Shown in pieces: positions 19,510 through 31,264 of a stretch of DNA of 64,000 bases. A model generated the notes under the pieces. That model was not told where the DNA came from and made no database searches. It saw only the letters and a list, made by a program, of their open reading frames with translations. The stretch is from Uranotaenia lowii (Eukaryota > Arthropoda > Insecta > Diptera > Culicidae). The DNA is taken from the NCBI RefSeq assembly GCF_029784155.1, contig NC_073693.1, positions 156,989,519-157,053,518 on the forward strand, written 5' to 3'. Made by a program: the position numbers and the translations under genes. Position 1 is the first letter of the stretch. Every line of letters begins with the position of its first letter.

Positions 19510-22160
19510 TAATAAAACTATTTGTTTACATTTTGTTTCAAATGACGTAATGAAAGCGTGCGCGAGTTATTTTGACCTTCCATTGAAAACTTAATTATCT
19601 TTCTGATCATTAGTCATGTGAATGTAAATATAAAAAACGTACTTGTCGAGCGCATTAAATTGTTCCTATGCCTGGAAGCAGTCCTATTTACCTATAGTTT
19701 CACCCAACTAATCAATATTATATTATAATATTCGCCAAATCTTCAGTGAAAAGAATGTAAAACACATTACTTGCATAACCGATACTTATCAGCTGGCAAA
19801 ACTTGAAATAAAAATTGATGCGTTTAGAAAAACCAATTTAAACATTACCAAACTTTTAAAGAAATGGTTGTATTGAGTACGTTATGATTCACTTTCAGGT
19901 AGAGCCTATAATCAATCTTTGCTTAAAATATACATATCCACGCTAAAGAAAACAAGCAATGAACCCTACACCTGTTTACATTGAAAACCTTACTACAAAC
20001 TGCATAGACAAAATGCATGAAGCGGTGCTCCACTAGCTGCAAGTTAAATAATTGCCCTTGAGAAACGTGTTTGCGAATTCGTAGTGACGCTCAAAATGAG
20101 GAGGGTTTACTGTAGTCTGTAGCTCATCGTTAAGTTGCGTGACAGCTTTTTATCAACCCGATGCCATCTACGCCCATTACGTTTGAACGTTTCCCTATTT
20201 TCCTATTTTTGAACGAGCAAATACCTTAAACCGAAACCTGATTCCTAATTTTGGGTTTGCGACTACCGATTCGTTCAAGTCGCTCAAAGTAAACTGTTGA
20301 TAATGTTCCGGTTATCAAAATGTTCCACCCGAACGGCAAACGTAAAAGCAAAATCGGACCTAATCAAACAGAGCGCTTGAGTACCTACTTGATACACTCA
20401 TATAATCTGTGTGGGGCGATGCTTAATGCATTCGTTGAGACAACATTGTGTTTATTTCATTACTTGTCTGAGATTGAACCCGGTGATATAGAACAAAACG
20501 TCCCAAATTTCAAATGGAAGACCCCGACACTGGTTCTGAAGGTCGTTCTAATCACATCAAACAAATTTTGCATATACTTTGTCCAAATACATAATCCAGT
20601 ACTGGCCATAAACGCTTTTGGTTCCTACTTGATATTATACGACAGCCACTGGACTGTGTGTTTGGTACTTAAATTGGACTTAATGTACCTACATATGTAC
20701 GTATGTATAGCGTGCGGCTTTAGTTTGACCCCTGTTTTTGCACAAATAAACATTTATGCTTTCAATTTCAGAGTACAGTAAGTACAGCTAGTGATAGGTG
20801 GATCATTTGAATAAATTTGTAGCGGTAGGTATATTTCAACTGGAATTGTCGTTCGGTTCAGAACCGGTATATTTATGGGAGAATCAGGAGAGATTTATTT
20901 CACACATAAAACTGATTAAAGGAAGGTATCGTTCTCTCGATTAGATTTTGAATGTAATAAAAATTTTATTCATAATTTGGCATTTGTTTTGAAGAAAAAA
21001 AAAAAGAGTTTCCGTTGTATTTAAATACTTGATATTTACTTTATATTTATGTCTGTTGGTTGAAAGGTTTTTATCAACAGCTCGTAAGCCAACAATAGGT
21101 TTTAGATTAACTTTGTGTAAGATGTATTCCTCCGAATTGTCGACCCTACCATGCCGTGCATCAGAACCCAAACAACTCTATCGGCGGTGTTCGTTTTTGT
21201 TTTCTCTCACGAGATGATATAAATATAACAGAGGTACTCCACTCCCCCCGGGGGAAGTGCTTAATTTTTCAATTTACTTCACTAAATTGTACGCCACTTG
21301 AAACGCAACGGCCAATAGGCGCAGTAGTAAATTTATTCCCTGTTGGTTGGATGCACTGGCATACAACTTTTTGTAGGAAGCAAAATTGGGTGTTACCAAT
21401 TAGATAGGATTCTCAACTAGTGAAGGTCATTGTCCGTAGGAAACAGAGGAGCTAGTATAAGACTGACTATGGTTTGAAAAACGGTCTATGAAGTTCGTAA
21501 CATTTTGTTAATAAACCTAAAAAATCGAATGATGGTCAATTAGTAGTTGAAAAAAATGACAAGGTTGGAAATTAAACTTGTAGCTGAAATTGCACATAGC
21601 ACGAAACTGTTTTGAAGATCATTTGCAAAACGACTTACTTCCGTCGCAGCCGTAAGTTTAATTTGAATCCAACAATACACTTCTTGGTTTTTTAAATCCG
21701 GATTGTGATAGCGTGCGAAAGTAGCTTATTTTTAATCTCCTATTTTGGCAAGCAAGGTTTCAAGTGTGGTGCAAAGGGTCGGAAAGTGCGTGATTTCGTG
21801 TAACATACATAAATCAAGGCAAACAGTAGTCTAGGTTACAGCGCAACTCGCTCAAGAGCATCCCGCATACCAATCAGTAGGTATATGATTGATTCAAATT
21901 GGCCGCGATCCGGGTTTGATGTTTTGCGTCAAGCTGCGATCACATTTAGCTATCGTACATAGAACGTGGTAAACAAAATTATAATGACAGAAAGTAACAG
22001 CATTTCTGGTGTCATTTTTACAAAAACTAACTACCTGAATTCAATTCTTTCGTTAATTCAGTCTGTAACCTTAAGTTTTTGTGATATACAGTACTGAAGA
22101 AAATAAAGTACAGTAAAATGGGGTAACATGAAATTTTTCTGGGAAATCATCAATAACTAC
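19510..22160. other. Unassigned sequence
   Basis: An open frame of 153 codons at 20320-20781 on the plus strand has mixed composition and no domain that I recognise; it may be chance. The rest is AT-rich with no repeat structure that I can support. Confidence 0.4.
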
Positions 22161-22174
22161 ATAAGTCTAAAGTT

Positions 22175-22443
22175 GGTGAAAGCTGGCCGGGTACGCTGGG
22201 CGGGACATGTTGCGAGAATGCCGGACGACTGTCCTGCAAAACAGGTGTTCGCTACGAATCCGGTAGGAACAAGACGAGCGGGGGCGCAACGAGCGAGGTG
22301 GTTAGACCAAGTGGAGCGTGATCTGACGAACGTGGGGTGCCCGAGGAATTGGAGAAGGAGGTTGCCATGGACCCAGTGGATTTTAGGAATTATGTTCGTC
22401 AAGTTATGTCGTGAGAAGGAATACTATGTAAATAAAAAATAAA
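22175..22443 (+). mobile_element. 5'-truncated RTE copy (C)
   Basis: The sequence matches the last 250 bases of RTE copies A and B, including the C-terminal RWAGHVARMPDD coding and the short AT tail. A perfect 14-bp duplication, ATAAGTCTAAAGTT, flanks it (22161-22174 and 22444-22457). One small insertion (AGG) shifts the end of the frame. It is a dead-on-arrival insertion of the same family. Confidence 0.9.
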
Positions 22444-22457
22444 ATAAGTCTAAAGTT

Positions 22458-23356
22458 AAAAGATCTCAAAACTTTTTTCTACGTTTAAAAACCCTAAAGT
22501 TAAGTATCAAATTGGGAAAAACTTGGTTTGTTTTTTTTTTTAATTTCAAATGTGAGGAAAACTGTAATTTGTTATGTGATCAAAGCGTTTAGAAGCAAAC
22601 AGGTTGATTTATGTAAGAGTTCAACTTTTTTCCTTAGTAAATGATTAGTTTTTGTGTGATTTTTGTCATAGGTTGAGGTAAATTTTTGATATTTAAAAAA
22701 ATAGGGACACATTCCAAGAGTAAGCCAGGACTCTTGGTTAAAATTTAATTAGCATATTTGAGAAAATTGACCCCTTAATTTATGCAGCATCATTGTCCAT
22801 CTTTCGATTTTAATTGTTGTTTGGCCTTAATACATTAAGGATTGCAATTTGTTTTTTTTTGACCGCCAAGAAATCTAAACCAAGAAACACTGAGGGTGGT
22901 TTGTATCTTTTATGATCAAGAAAACTCGTCAAAAATAAGACGAAATCAATTTTTAAATCAAATTTAAAGTAGTTTAAAAAATTTCCGCAACCATGTTTTA
23001 CGTTCATAAGAGTCCAGTACTGGTTTTAAAAATTTAAAACATGCCATATTCCTCTTAACAGAAAACATAATCGAAAAATATTGAAAAAAGTGATCAATCT
23101 TACCCTGGATTACGGTACGCATTTGCTATCAAAATTTTCAAATCCCTTTAACTTTTGTTACATCCCAAGTAATAAATTTATGACTATAACATTAATCTTC
23201 ATAAAAAGCTAAAGCGCATTATATGAATCACCAGAACTCTAATAAAGCTAAAATCAACATAATAAATTTTTAAAACCTCGAATCAATCAATATACTTTAA
23301 AATTTTAGTCACAAAAGCTTTTATACAGATTTTATAAAATAGTATGTATGTATGTT
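22458..23356. other. Unassigned AT-rich sequence
   Basis: Nothing that I can support; a short TATG repeat (23343-23354) precedes the palindromic element. Confidence 0.5.
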
Positions 23357-23358
23357 TA

Positions 23359-25177
23359 GGGTGTCCCAAAATTGCATTACTTCTGGGAATCTGGGGGCTC
23401 ACCCTCAAAATGGTAGATTAGGATGTGCAGAACAAACTTTTGTATGGGGCCGACTGAAAAAAAATATGTTTAGAGGTTCCGCAAGCGCGATCTTTGAAAA
23501 AAGTCCACTTTCAAAAGATTTGATTTTAAATAAATTCTGGGTCCAAAAATTTTCATAAAATTTATATATATTATATTTTTTTTAATTTTTTCCGAGTTGA
23601 ATACTACACGTTAAAAAATGAAAAAAGGAATCAAATTTGTATCAAAATGTAAAACAACCAAGCTATTTCCAAGAAAAAAAATTTTTTTGGTCCAAAAATT
23701 TTGAATTCAACAGACGAAAATGTGTACCAAGCGTAAAATACTTTTGATACCAATGCCATTAAAAGATGCGGATTTTTGTGCACTTAAACTTTGTTAAACA
23801 AAACATGTTGTTTGTATCATCGTGTGAAGAGCTATTTACGGTTCAATGCTTAATAAAAATCACAATTTAGGATATTTTTTATTTAATTTATCAAATTTGT
23901 CTTAATAAATACCTACTTTAAAATCAAAATACTAGCAAAAAAGACTTGAATGGTTTGAGGAAGTCATCAGAAGGCCATATGCCAAATTTAAGCGGTATTG
24001 AACAACAGGAAGGGGTTGCACTGAATCTCAAGTGTGAAAGGGATTCTGACACATAGTGTTCTAAAGAAGCATAAAAAACTTGTTTTTCATCATACATTTT
24101 TGTCTTTACCAATCGATTGCTTGATTATGTAGATTTTATTAAAATTTCAATTAAGACTAACATTTCACCTGAAGACTGCAACTCGATTGGACTTAAAACA
24201 AAAAAGTTATGGCTGTTCAAAGATTGTATTTTGGTTACAAATTGTCCTGTAAAACGCAATGGGTAAAATGTACTCATTGTGTGTTAAACGACAATTTGCC
24301 ACAAAAATACAATCTTGGAACAGTCATAACTTTTTTGTTTTAAGTCCAATCGAGTTGCAGTCTTCAGGTGAAATGTTAGTCTTAATTGAAATTTTAATAA
24401 AATCTACATAATCAAGCAATAGATTGGTAAAGACAAAAATGTATGACGAAAAACCAGTTTTTTATGCTTCTTTAGAACACTATGTCTCAGAATCCCTTTC
24501 ACACTTGAGTTTCAGTGCAACCCCTTCCTGTTGTTCGATTCCGCTCAAATTTGGCATATGGCCTTTTGATGACTTCCTTAAACCATCCAAGTCTTTTTTT
24601 TTGCAAGTATTTTGATTTCAAAGTAGGTATTTGATATGACAATTTGATAAATTAAATTAAAAAATATCCTTAATTGTGATTTTTATTAAGCATTAAACCG
24701 TGAATAGCTCTTCACACGATGATACAAACAACATGTTTTTTTCAGAAAAGTTTAAGTACACAAAAATCCGCATCTTTTGATGGCATTGGTATCAAAAATA
24801 TTTCACGCTTGGTTCACATTTTGGTCAGTTGAATTCAAAATTTTTGGACCAAAAAAACTTTTATTCTTTAAAATAGTTTGCTTGTTTTACATTTTTATAC
24901 AAATTTGGTTCATTTTTCATTTTTTACGTGTAGTATTTAACTCGAACAAAATTAAAAAAATATAAAATATATAAATTTCATGAACATTTTTGGACCCAGA
25001 ATTTATTTAAAATCAAATCTTTTGAAAGTGGACTTTTTTCAAAGATCGCGCTTGCGGAACCTCCAAACATATTTTTTTTCAGTCGGCCCCATACAAAAGA
25101 TTGTTCTGCACATCCTAATCTACCATTTTGAGGGTGAGCCCCCAGATTCCCAGAAGTAATGCAATTTTGGGACACCC
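23359..25177. mobile_element. Giant palindromic (foldback) element, 1.8 kb
   Basis: The left half (23359 to about 24266) and the right half (about 24270 to 25177) are inverted copies of each other over essentially their full length, with almost no loop. It starts GGGTGTCCCAAAATTGC and ends with its reverse complement; TA flanks both sides (23357-23358 and 25178-25179), fitting a TA-targeting Tc1/mariner-type MITE. Mirror-image open frames (for example 23924-24112 minus and 24424-24615 plus) simply reflect the symmetry. The arms carry scattered mismatches, so the element is not brand new. A transcript would fold into a ~900-bp duplex. Confidence 0.85.
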
Positions 25178-25264
25178 TAATGTATATATGTTGATTATCC
25201 ACCATGGGTGCACGGATTCACCGCAGTTTCTGCCTAAGTATGTGTTTACGTGCATTCTTTAGAT

Positions 25265-25604
25265 TATTTTTATTTTGACAAATCTCGCGTACACCATACC
25301 CAGATCTCATGGCTTCGTATGAACTGTTATGGATGAATGTATTGTGTTGATGTTGGTTTATTTTGGAAGAACGAGTTTAGCTTACTTAAAGGTATTCCGG
25401 CATCCGTGTATATACCTGGCCAGCTGGCAACTGATTGAAAATACTTATTATATAGTCAGTTATATGAGGAAATACATCTTACCTGTCGGCCACTTATGGG
25501 ATTCGAACCCAAAAGTTTACTTGCCGATACCGGGAATCGAACCCAGTACGCCTGGCATAGCTAAGCCAGACTCGCGCCAGCCTATCCACTAGACCACATC
25601 GGCG
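25265..25604 (-). mobile_element. tRNA-derived SINE with a second B box
   Basis: On the minus strand, 25603 down to 25522 is tRNA-like: acceptor strands GCCGATG and TATCGGC can pair, an A-box-like GTGGTCTAGTGGAT lies at about 25585-25598, and the T-arm is GGGTTCGATTCCC. Directly downstream a second T-arm-like GGGTTCGAATCCC (25498-25510) follows. The body continues towards about 25265, ending in AAAATAAAAATAAT text. The body shows that it is a SINE and not a working tRNA gene, though a tRNA scanner may call it. The 3' limit is approximate. Confidence 0.65.
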
Positions 25605-26162
25605 CTTTTTCTTTTATATAGTTTTTATTAAATAATATCTCAAAATAAATGCGCCTCGTCAAATCTGATGGTCAATCATGATGAAATTGATGGAAAATTG
25701 GCCTGAACAAATATTTTTTAAATACTTGGCATTGAAAATCCATCAACATAGGGTCATTTTGTGCCATTCGATTTTGCAACCAATGCTCAAAAGCTTTATT
25801 ATGGTCAGATAAATGGCTAATTAGAGCTATAATTTGACGTTTCCCTCGCATGCCAACCAATTACACGCTTTGGATGAATTCCTCATTTCTGAGTTGTAAA
25901 TCATTAGTAGGTACAACAAAATGAGAATAGACTTTTCAAATGACAGGCATTGGTTGTGAATAACCCGTAGAATAAACCATGAGTTGAAGTCAAATTTCGT
26001 TGTCAGACGCCATCTTGACATCCATGATGACGGCTTCCGCTGAACTTTAAAATTTTGTAAATGACCTAAAAATAAAGTCTTTCGTTAACTTCTTAATGGT
26101 AATTTTTTAATAAATTTTTCTATTTGTTTATTTTTTATGTCTTTTAATGTTGTATTACAGAC
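25605..26162. other. Unassigned sequence
   Basis: No supported feature. Confidence 0.5.
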
Positions 26163-26537
26163 CCATTTCGTTTTTGGCAACAATCGATTTTAGCAACAAT
26201 CGGGTTTTAGAAGCATCTATACCTTATAGTTTCGCTATAATATAACCAATATAATTTAGATAAACACCGTTAATATGTTTCTACGTTCTTTAACGGTGAC
26301 TAAATACTAAAATGACAAAAAGATGAATATTTTATAACATTTAAAAACAAATACATACAAATGACTAAAAATGACAAAAAATAACCTACAAATGATTAAG
26401 AATGACAAAAACAGCAAATAATACAAAATAAAAAACAAATATTGTAAACGAAACAAGAAAAGAACTAAATGCAAAAAAACCGTTCGATTTTGGCAGCACA
26501 AATTTTCACGCGTGTTGCCAAAGTCGAACGGGGTTAA
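26163..26537. mobile_element. Possible MITE with imperfect terminal inverted repeats
   Basis: The left end ACCCATTTCGTTTTTGGCAACA resembles the reverse complement of the right end (ACCCCGTTCGACTTTGGCAACA), with further CAACAATCGATTTT-like copies just inside both ends. The 375-bp interior is A-rich with repeated AATGACAAAAA text and no coding. The inverted repeats are only about 75% similar by eye and the target duplication is unclear. Confidence 0.4.
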
Positions 26538-28400
26538 TATATCTTGTTTTACCTTTTAGATTTTTTCAAGTTTATTTTCTATTTCGTCTAGCTTATCATG
26601 CATGCTTCATCCTAATAAATATAGTTTTAAATTACTATGTCTACACATTTTCTTATTGGTTCTTGTTCTGGTCAGTATTATTTTCGATCATCTAGATTTG
26701 TCATGATTTATCTTGATAAAGTTTGCATTCTTTTGAAGATTTTTCATCTTGATCTTTATCAATGGGACAGTTACGAATGCATGTATCTGAAAAACCATTC
26801 GTTTGATCAAAATAATTTCTCTGAAGAAAATAAAGGTTATTCTAGTGATTCAAAAAAAAACAATTTGGAAAAAATATTTATAGTTTATTGTAAGAAATAT
26901 TTCTACTTTATTCTTTGTTTCTCCCGTTGGCTGGCGCACACTTTTTCCAGTCATGTTATTGATCAGTTTTTCACACTTATACTTCGTCAAATCTGTATTT
27001 TGGATGGCTTTATCCTACTGCTTCATTTTTCGCTAATTTTTGGACCAATCCTTCTTTTGTAAAATAAAACTGAGGACAATTTGTTGGATTCAGTTGTTTC
27101 AAAATTATATAATCAATTATTTGTTTTTAAGCTTTTAAAAACAGTGAAAACCAAAATTTTTTATTTCATGTTCTTTTTGTTATTTTTCTACAGTAGTAAA
27201 GTCTTGACAAATCATTATATTTTTTCACAAAACAACCAGCACACACATATTTACTTGATGCCTTTTTAATATGTTCATCATACATTTTCGGGAATGTTTC
27301 GCAGATAACTGTCTTTAGCATTTTTTGACAGCGTGTAACTTCTAGTTTATATGCTGTAAAAGTTACATCGATACATAAACCCTTAGATGAACTAGAAGGG
27401 TTTTCGTGGGACTAAAAAAATTGTGATACTTTGAAAGTTAAAGGAGACTTGATCCTCTATTTAGGATGCCGTAAGCCAAAAATTGTGTAAAATCTAAATA
27501 TAAAAGTTTCATCTAATGTTTTAGCCAAATGAGTTTTCATTTCACAGTTTACAAATGTCAGACAAAAAGAAATCTGAAAATTTGTCTACTACCCACTATT
27601 CATTGCATAACTAAAGGCGCATTTTTCTAATTTTTAGATAAAAGCACTTTTTTGAGTCCTTTTTACCAGGAAATATTAGTCAATGGATACATATTAATAA
27701 AATCGTGCTTAACAATGAACAACATCCATTCAGAAGAAAATATATCTTTTTGGCTTGAAGGAACTAGTGAACCCACAACATCACATTTTGGAAAACTTCT
27801 TCTAAAAAACTGAATGATTTTCTATTGCTTTGAAAATATGTCATTAAAAAAATTATTTTATACTCTAACGATTGACATATTGGAATAAATGTTATCATTA
27901 TAGTTTTTTCGGGTGGGAATCATTTTAATGTGGTGAAAACAAAACTTCAAGTCACGTTTTGTATAATTTTTCAAACTAAGTGCTATAACTTCCAAACCTT
28001 TTTTTTTATTTTGGAGATAACAGATTTGTTATTTTGTTCTAATTGGATAATTTTTCTAGAACATTTGATCTATGCTAGCTAAGATACCTGAGGAATCAAG
28101 TATCCCCAGGGATCAAGTATCCTCATTCTCCCCTATATTTATTTTGAAATCGAATTTAGATTAGTTCCAAAAAAGACATATTCTCTCAATTCTTCCACAA
28201 GTAATTCTGTACAGAAGAAATGATTTTCTAATCATCTTAGCGCTGAAATTCGAAAAAGTTCCACACACCTTTATTTTGTAGGTTACTTGTAGTTTCTTAG
28301 AAAAAATCAAATATGTTAAACCCCTAAATGTATGCAGAATTTTTAGCTGTGGTGGCTCAGAATGTAAAAAAAAATATATACTAAATGAAAATGGACACTT
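26538..28400. other. Unassigned AT-rich sequence
   Basis: A 141-codon plus-strand frame at 26637-27062 is rich in Phe, Ile, Leu and Tyr and has no recognisable domain. Nothing else is supported. Confidence 0.45.
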
Positions 28401-28518
28401 GCGGAATAAAAATAAGCAAACCTAGAATAAAAAAGGGGTTAGCTGCGGGCCTTGCGAGCCCGTGACTACAAAAAACATAAGTAACGAACAACGAACAACA
28501 AATTTCGGATGGAAATCG

Positions 28519-31264
28519 GCAAAGACCCACGCGACGAAAAGGGACTAGCGATTGGAAACTTGGAACATGGATCTGCCGATCTCTAAATTTTGTGGGCAGT
28601 ACCCACGTGCTCTCCAACGAATTAAAGAGTCGCAAATTCGACATCGTAGCGCTGCAGGAGGTAGGCTGGAAAGGCTCCACGGTACGAACGTACCCAGATG
28701 GTCGTGCCATCTACCAGAGCTGCGGCAACACTCACGAGCTTGGACCAGCTTTTATAGTGATGGGAAAGATGCAAAAGCGCGTGATCGGGTGGTGGCCGAT
28801 CAACTCACGAATGTGCCGGTTGAGAATCAAGGGCCGGTTCTTCAACATCAGCATCATCAACGTGCACAGCCCTCACCTCGGAAGTACCGGTGACGACATA
28901 GACGAATTTTACACGCAGCTGGAGCGTGAATACGACCGTTGCCCAAAACATGATATCAAGATCGTCATCGGGAATTTTAATGCTCATGTCGGCCAGGAGG
29001 AGGAATTCAAACCGACAATTGGAAGGTTCAGTGCGCACCAGCTGACCAACGAAAACGGCCTCAGACTTATTGATTTCGCCGCCTCCAAACGAATGGCCGT
29101 ACGTAGTACCTTTTTCCAGCACCGCCTCCCACAAAAGAACACCTGGAGATCACCGTACCAAACGCAATCACAGATCGACCACGTTTTGATTGACAGACGG
29201 CACTTCTCGGACATCATCGACATCAGATCCTGTCGAGGCGCCAACATCGAGTCAGACCACTATCTGGTGAAGGTGAAGATGCGCCCAAAACTCTCTTTAG
29301 TGAACAACACACGAAACCGGCGCCCGCCTCGGTTAAATATCATACGACTGAAGCAACCTGAGGTCGCGGCAGAATGGAATACCATCAAGACAGCCATTAA
29401 CAGTGCTGCGGAGAACGTCATCGGTTATGTGGAGCGAACTCGACGGAACGACTGGTTCGACGAGGAGTGTAGGAGGGTGATGGACGAAGAGAATGCCGCG
29501 CGGGCGGCAGTAGTGCAAAGAGGCACCCGTCGAAATGTGGAAAATCACCGACAGCAGAAGAGGCAGCGAGTCCGAATTTTCCAGGAGAAAAAGCGCCGCC
29601 TGGATGAGGAGGAGCTCGAGGAGCTGGAGCAGCTGCATCGTTCCCAAGAAACACGAAAGTTCTATCAGAAACTCAACGCATCCCGCAAAGGCTTCGTGCC
29701 GCTAGCCGAAATATGCCGGGCTAAGGACGGGGGCATTCTGACGGACAATCGTGAGGTGATCAAAAGGTGGAAGCAGCACTTTGATGAACACCTGAACGGC
29801 GCACATGCAGGAGATCAAGACGGTGGGGGAAGTTACATCGCCGGCGTAGCCAACGACGTAGAGGAGCCACTCCCAACGATGAGTGAAGTTAAGGAAGCCA
29901 TTCGCCAGCTAAATAGAAACAAGTCGGCTGGGAAGGATGGCATCGCAGCCGAACTCATCAAAATGGGCCCGGACAAGTTGGCCGATTGCCTACACCGGTT
30001 GACAGTCCGGATCTGGGACATAGAACAGCTACCGGAGGAGTGGAAGGAGGGGGTTATATGCCCCATTTACAAGAAGGCGACAAATTGGACTGTGAGAACT
30101 ACCGAGCGATCACTGTCCTCAATGCCGCCTACAAAGTGTTATGCCGAATCCTACTCCGCTGCCTAACGCCACAAGCAAACAGATTCGTGGGAAGTCATCA
30201 GGCCGGCTTCATGGAGGGACGGTAAACGACGGACCAAATATTCACATTACGGCAAAACCTCCAAAAATGCCGGGAACACCAAGTCCCTACGCACCATCTA
30301 TTCATCGACTTCGGGTGAATTGTCGAGTTCATTCGAATCGCGCAGGGGGCTTCGACAAGGTGATGGTCTATCCTGCATGATGTTCAACGTGGCGCTAGAA
30401 GGTGTTATTCGACGAGCGGTGTGCGAAATGCGGGGCACGATTTTCAACAGATCCAGTCAACTTATCTGCTTTGCCGTTGACATTGATATAGTCGGCAGAT
30501 CATCTGCGGCGGTGGAGGAGATCTACCGCAAACTGAAACGCGAAGGAGGAAAGATTGAGTTGATGATTAATACGTCCAAGACGAAGTACATGCTGGCCTG
30601 CGGATCCGAGACCGACCGAACCCGCTTGTACAGCAATAACAAGGTCACGATCGACGGCGACGAGCTGGAGATAGTCGAAGACTTTGTCTATCTCGGCTCA
30701 CTGGTGACCGCAGACAATGACACCAGCCGTAAGATCCGGAGGCGAATTATCAGCGGAAGTCGTGCCTACTATGGACTTTACAAGCAACTGCGGTCGAGAA
30801 GAATAGCCCTCGCACGAAGTGTAACCTGTATATGACGCTCATTAGACCGCTTGTTCTCTACGGGCACGAGACATGGATATCGCTCGAGGAGGACCTGCGT
30901 ACACTCGGAGTATTCGAGCGACGAGTGTTAAGAACCATCTCTGGCGGCGTACAGGAGAACGGAGTGTGGAGGCGAAGGGTGAACCATGAGCTCGCGGGAC
31001 TCTACGGCGAACCCAGTATCCAGAAGGTGGTGAAAGCTGGCCGGATACGCTGGGCGGGACATGTTGCGAGAATGCCGGACGACTGTCCTGCAAAACAGGT
31101 GTTCGCTACGAATCCGGTAGGAACAAGACGAGCGGGGGCGCAACGAGCGAGGTGGCTAGACCAAGTGGAGCGTGATCTGGCGAACGTGGGGTGCCCGAGG
31201 AATTGGAAAACGGTTGCCATGGACCGAGTGAATTTTAGGAATTATGTTCGTCAAGTTATGTCGT
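28519..31264 (+). pseudogene. RTE ORF2, copy B, inactivated
   Basis: The endonuclease starts with DWKLGTW (about 28550), then DIVALQEVGWKG and GNFNAHVG; the family GDFN Asp is Asn here. Relative to copy A it lacks a stretch before the AENVIGYVER segment. It has a one-base deletion near 30076 that shifts the frame, a TAA at 30223-30225 where copy A has a sense codon, and a 128-base deletion at 30310-30312 that removes RT motif A with its catalytic Asp; TTC microhomology lies at the junction. The FADD motif reads FAVD. A further frameshift lies near 30803. It therefore cannot encode active enzyme. Confidence 0.9.

Noticed and set aside
20320..20781. A 153-codon plus-strand frame as a host gene
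   Set aside because: No recognisable domain, no splice or promoter context, and ordinary AT-rich surroundings; chance is as likely.
23924..24615. Two identical divergent small genes
   Set aside because: They are mirror images within a palindromic element, explained by the inverted duplication.
25522..25603. A minus-strand tRNA gene
   Set aside because: The tRNA-like fold continues into a second T-arm and a SINE body, so it is a retroposon head.
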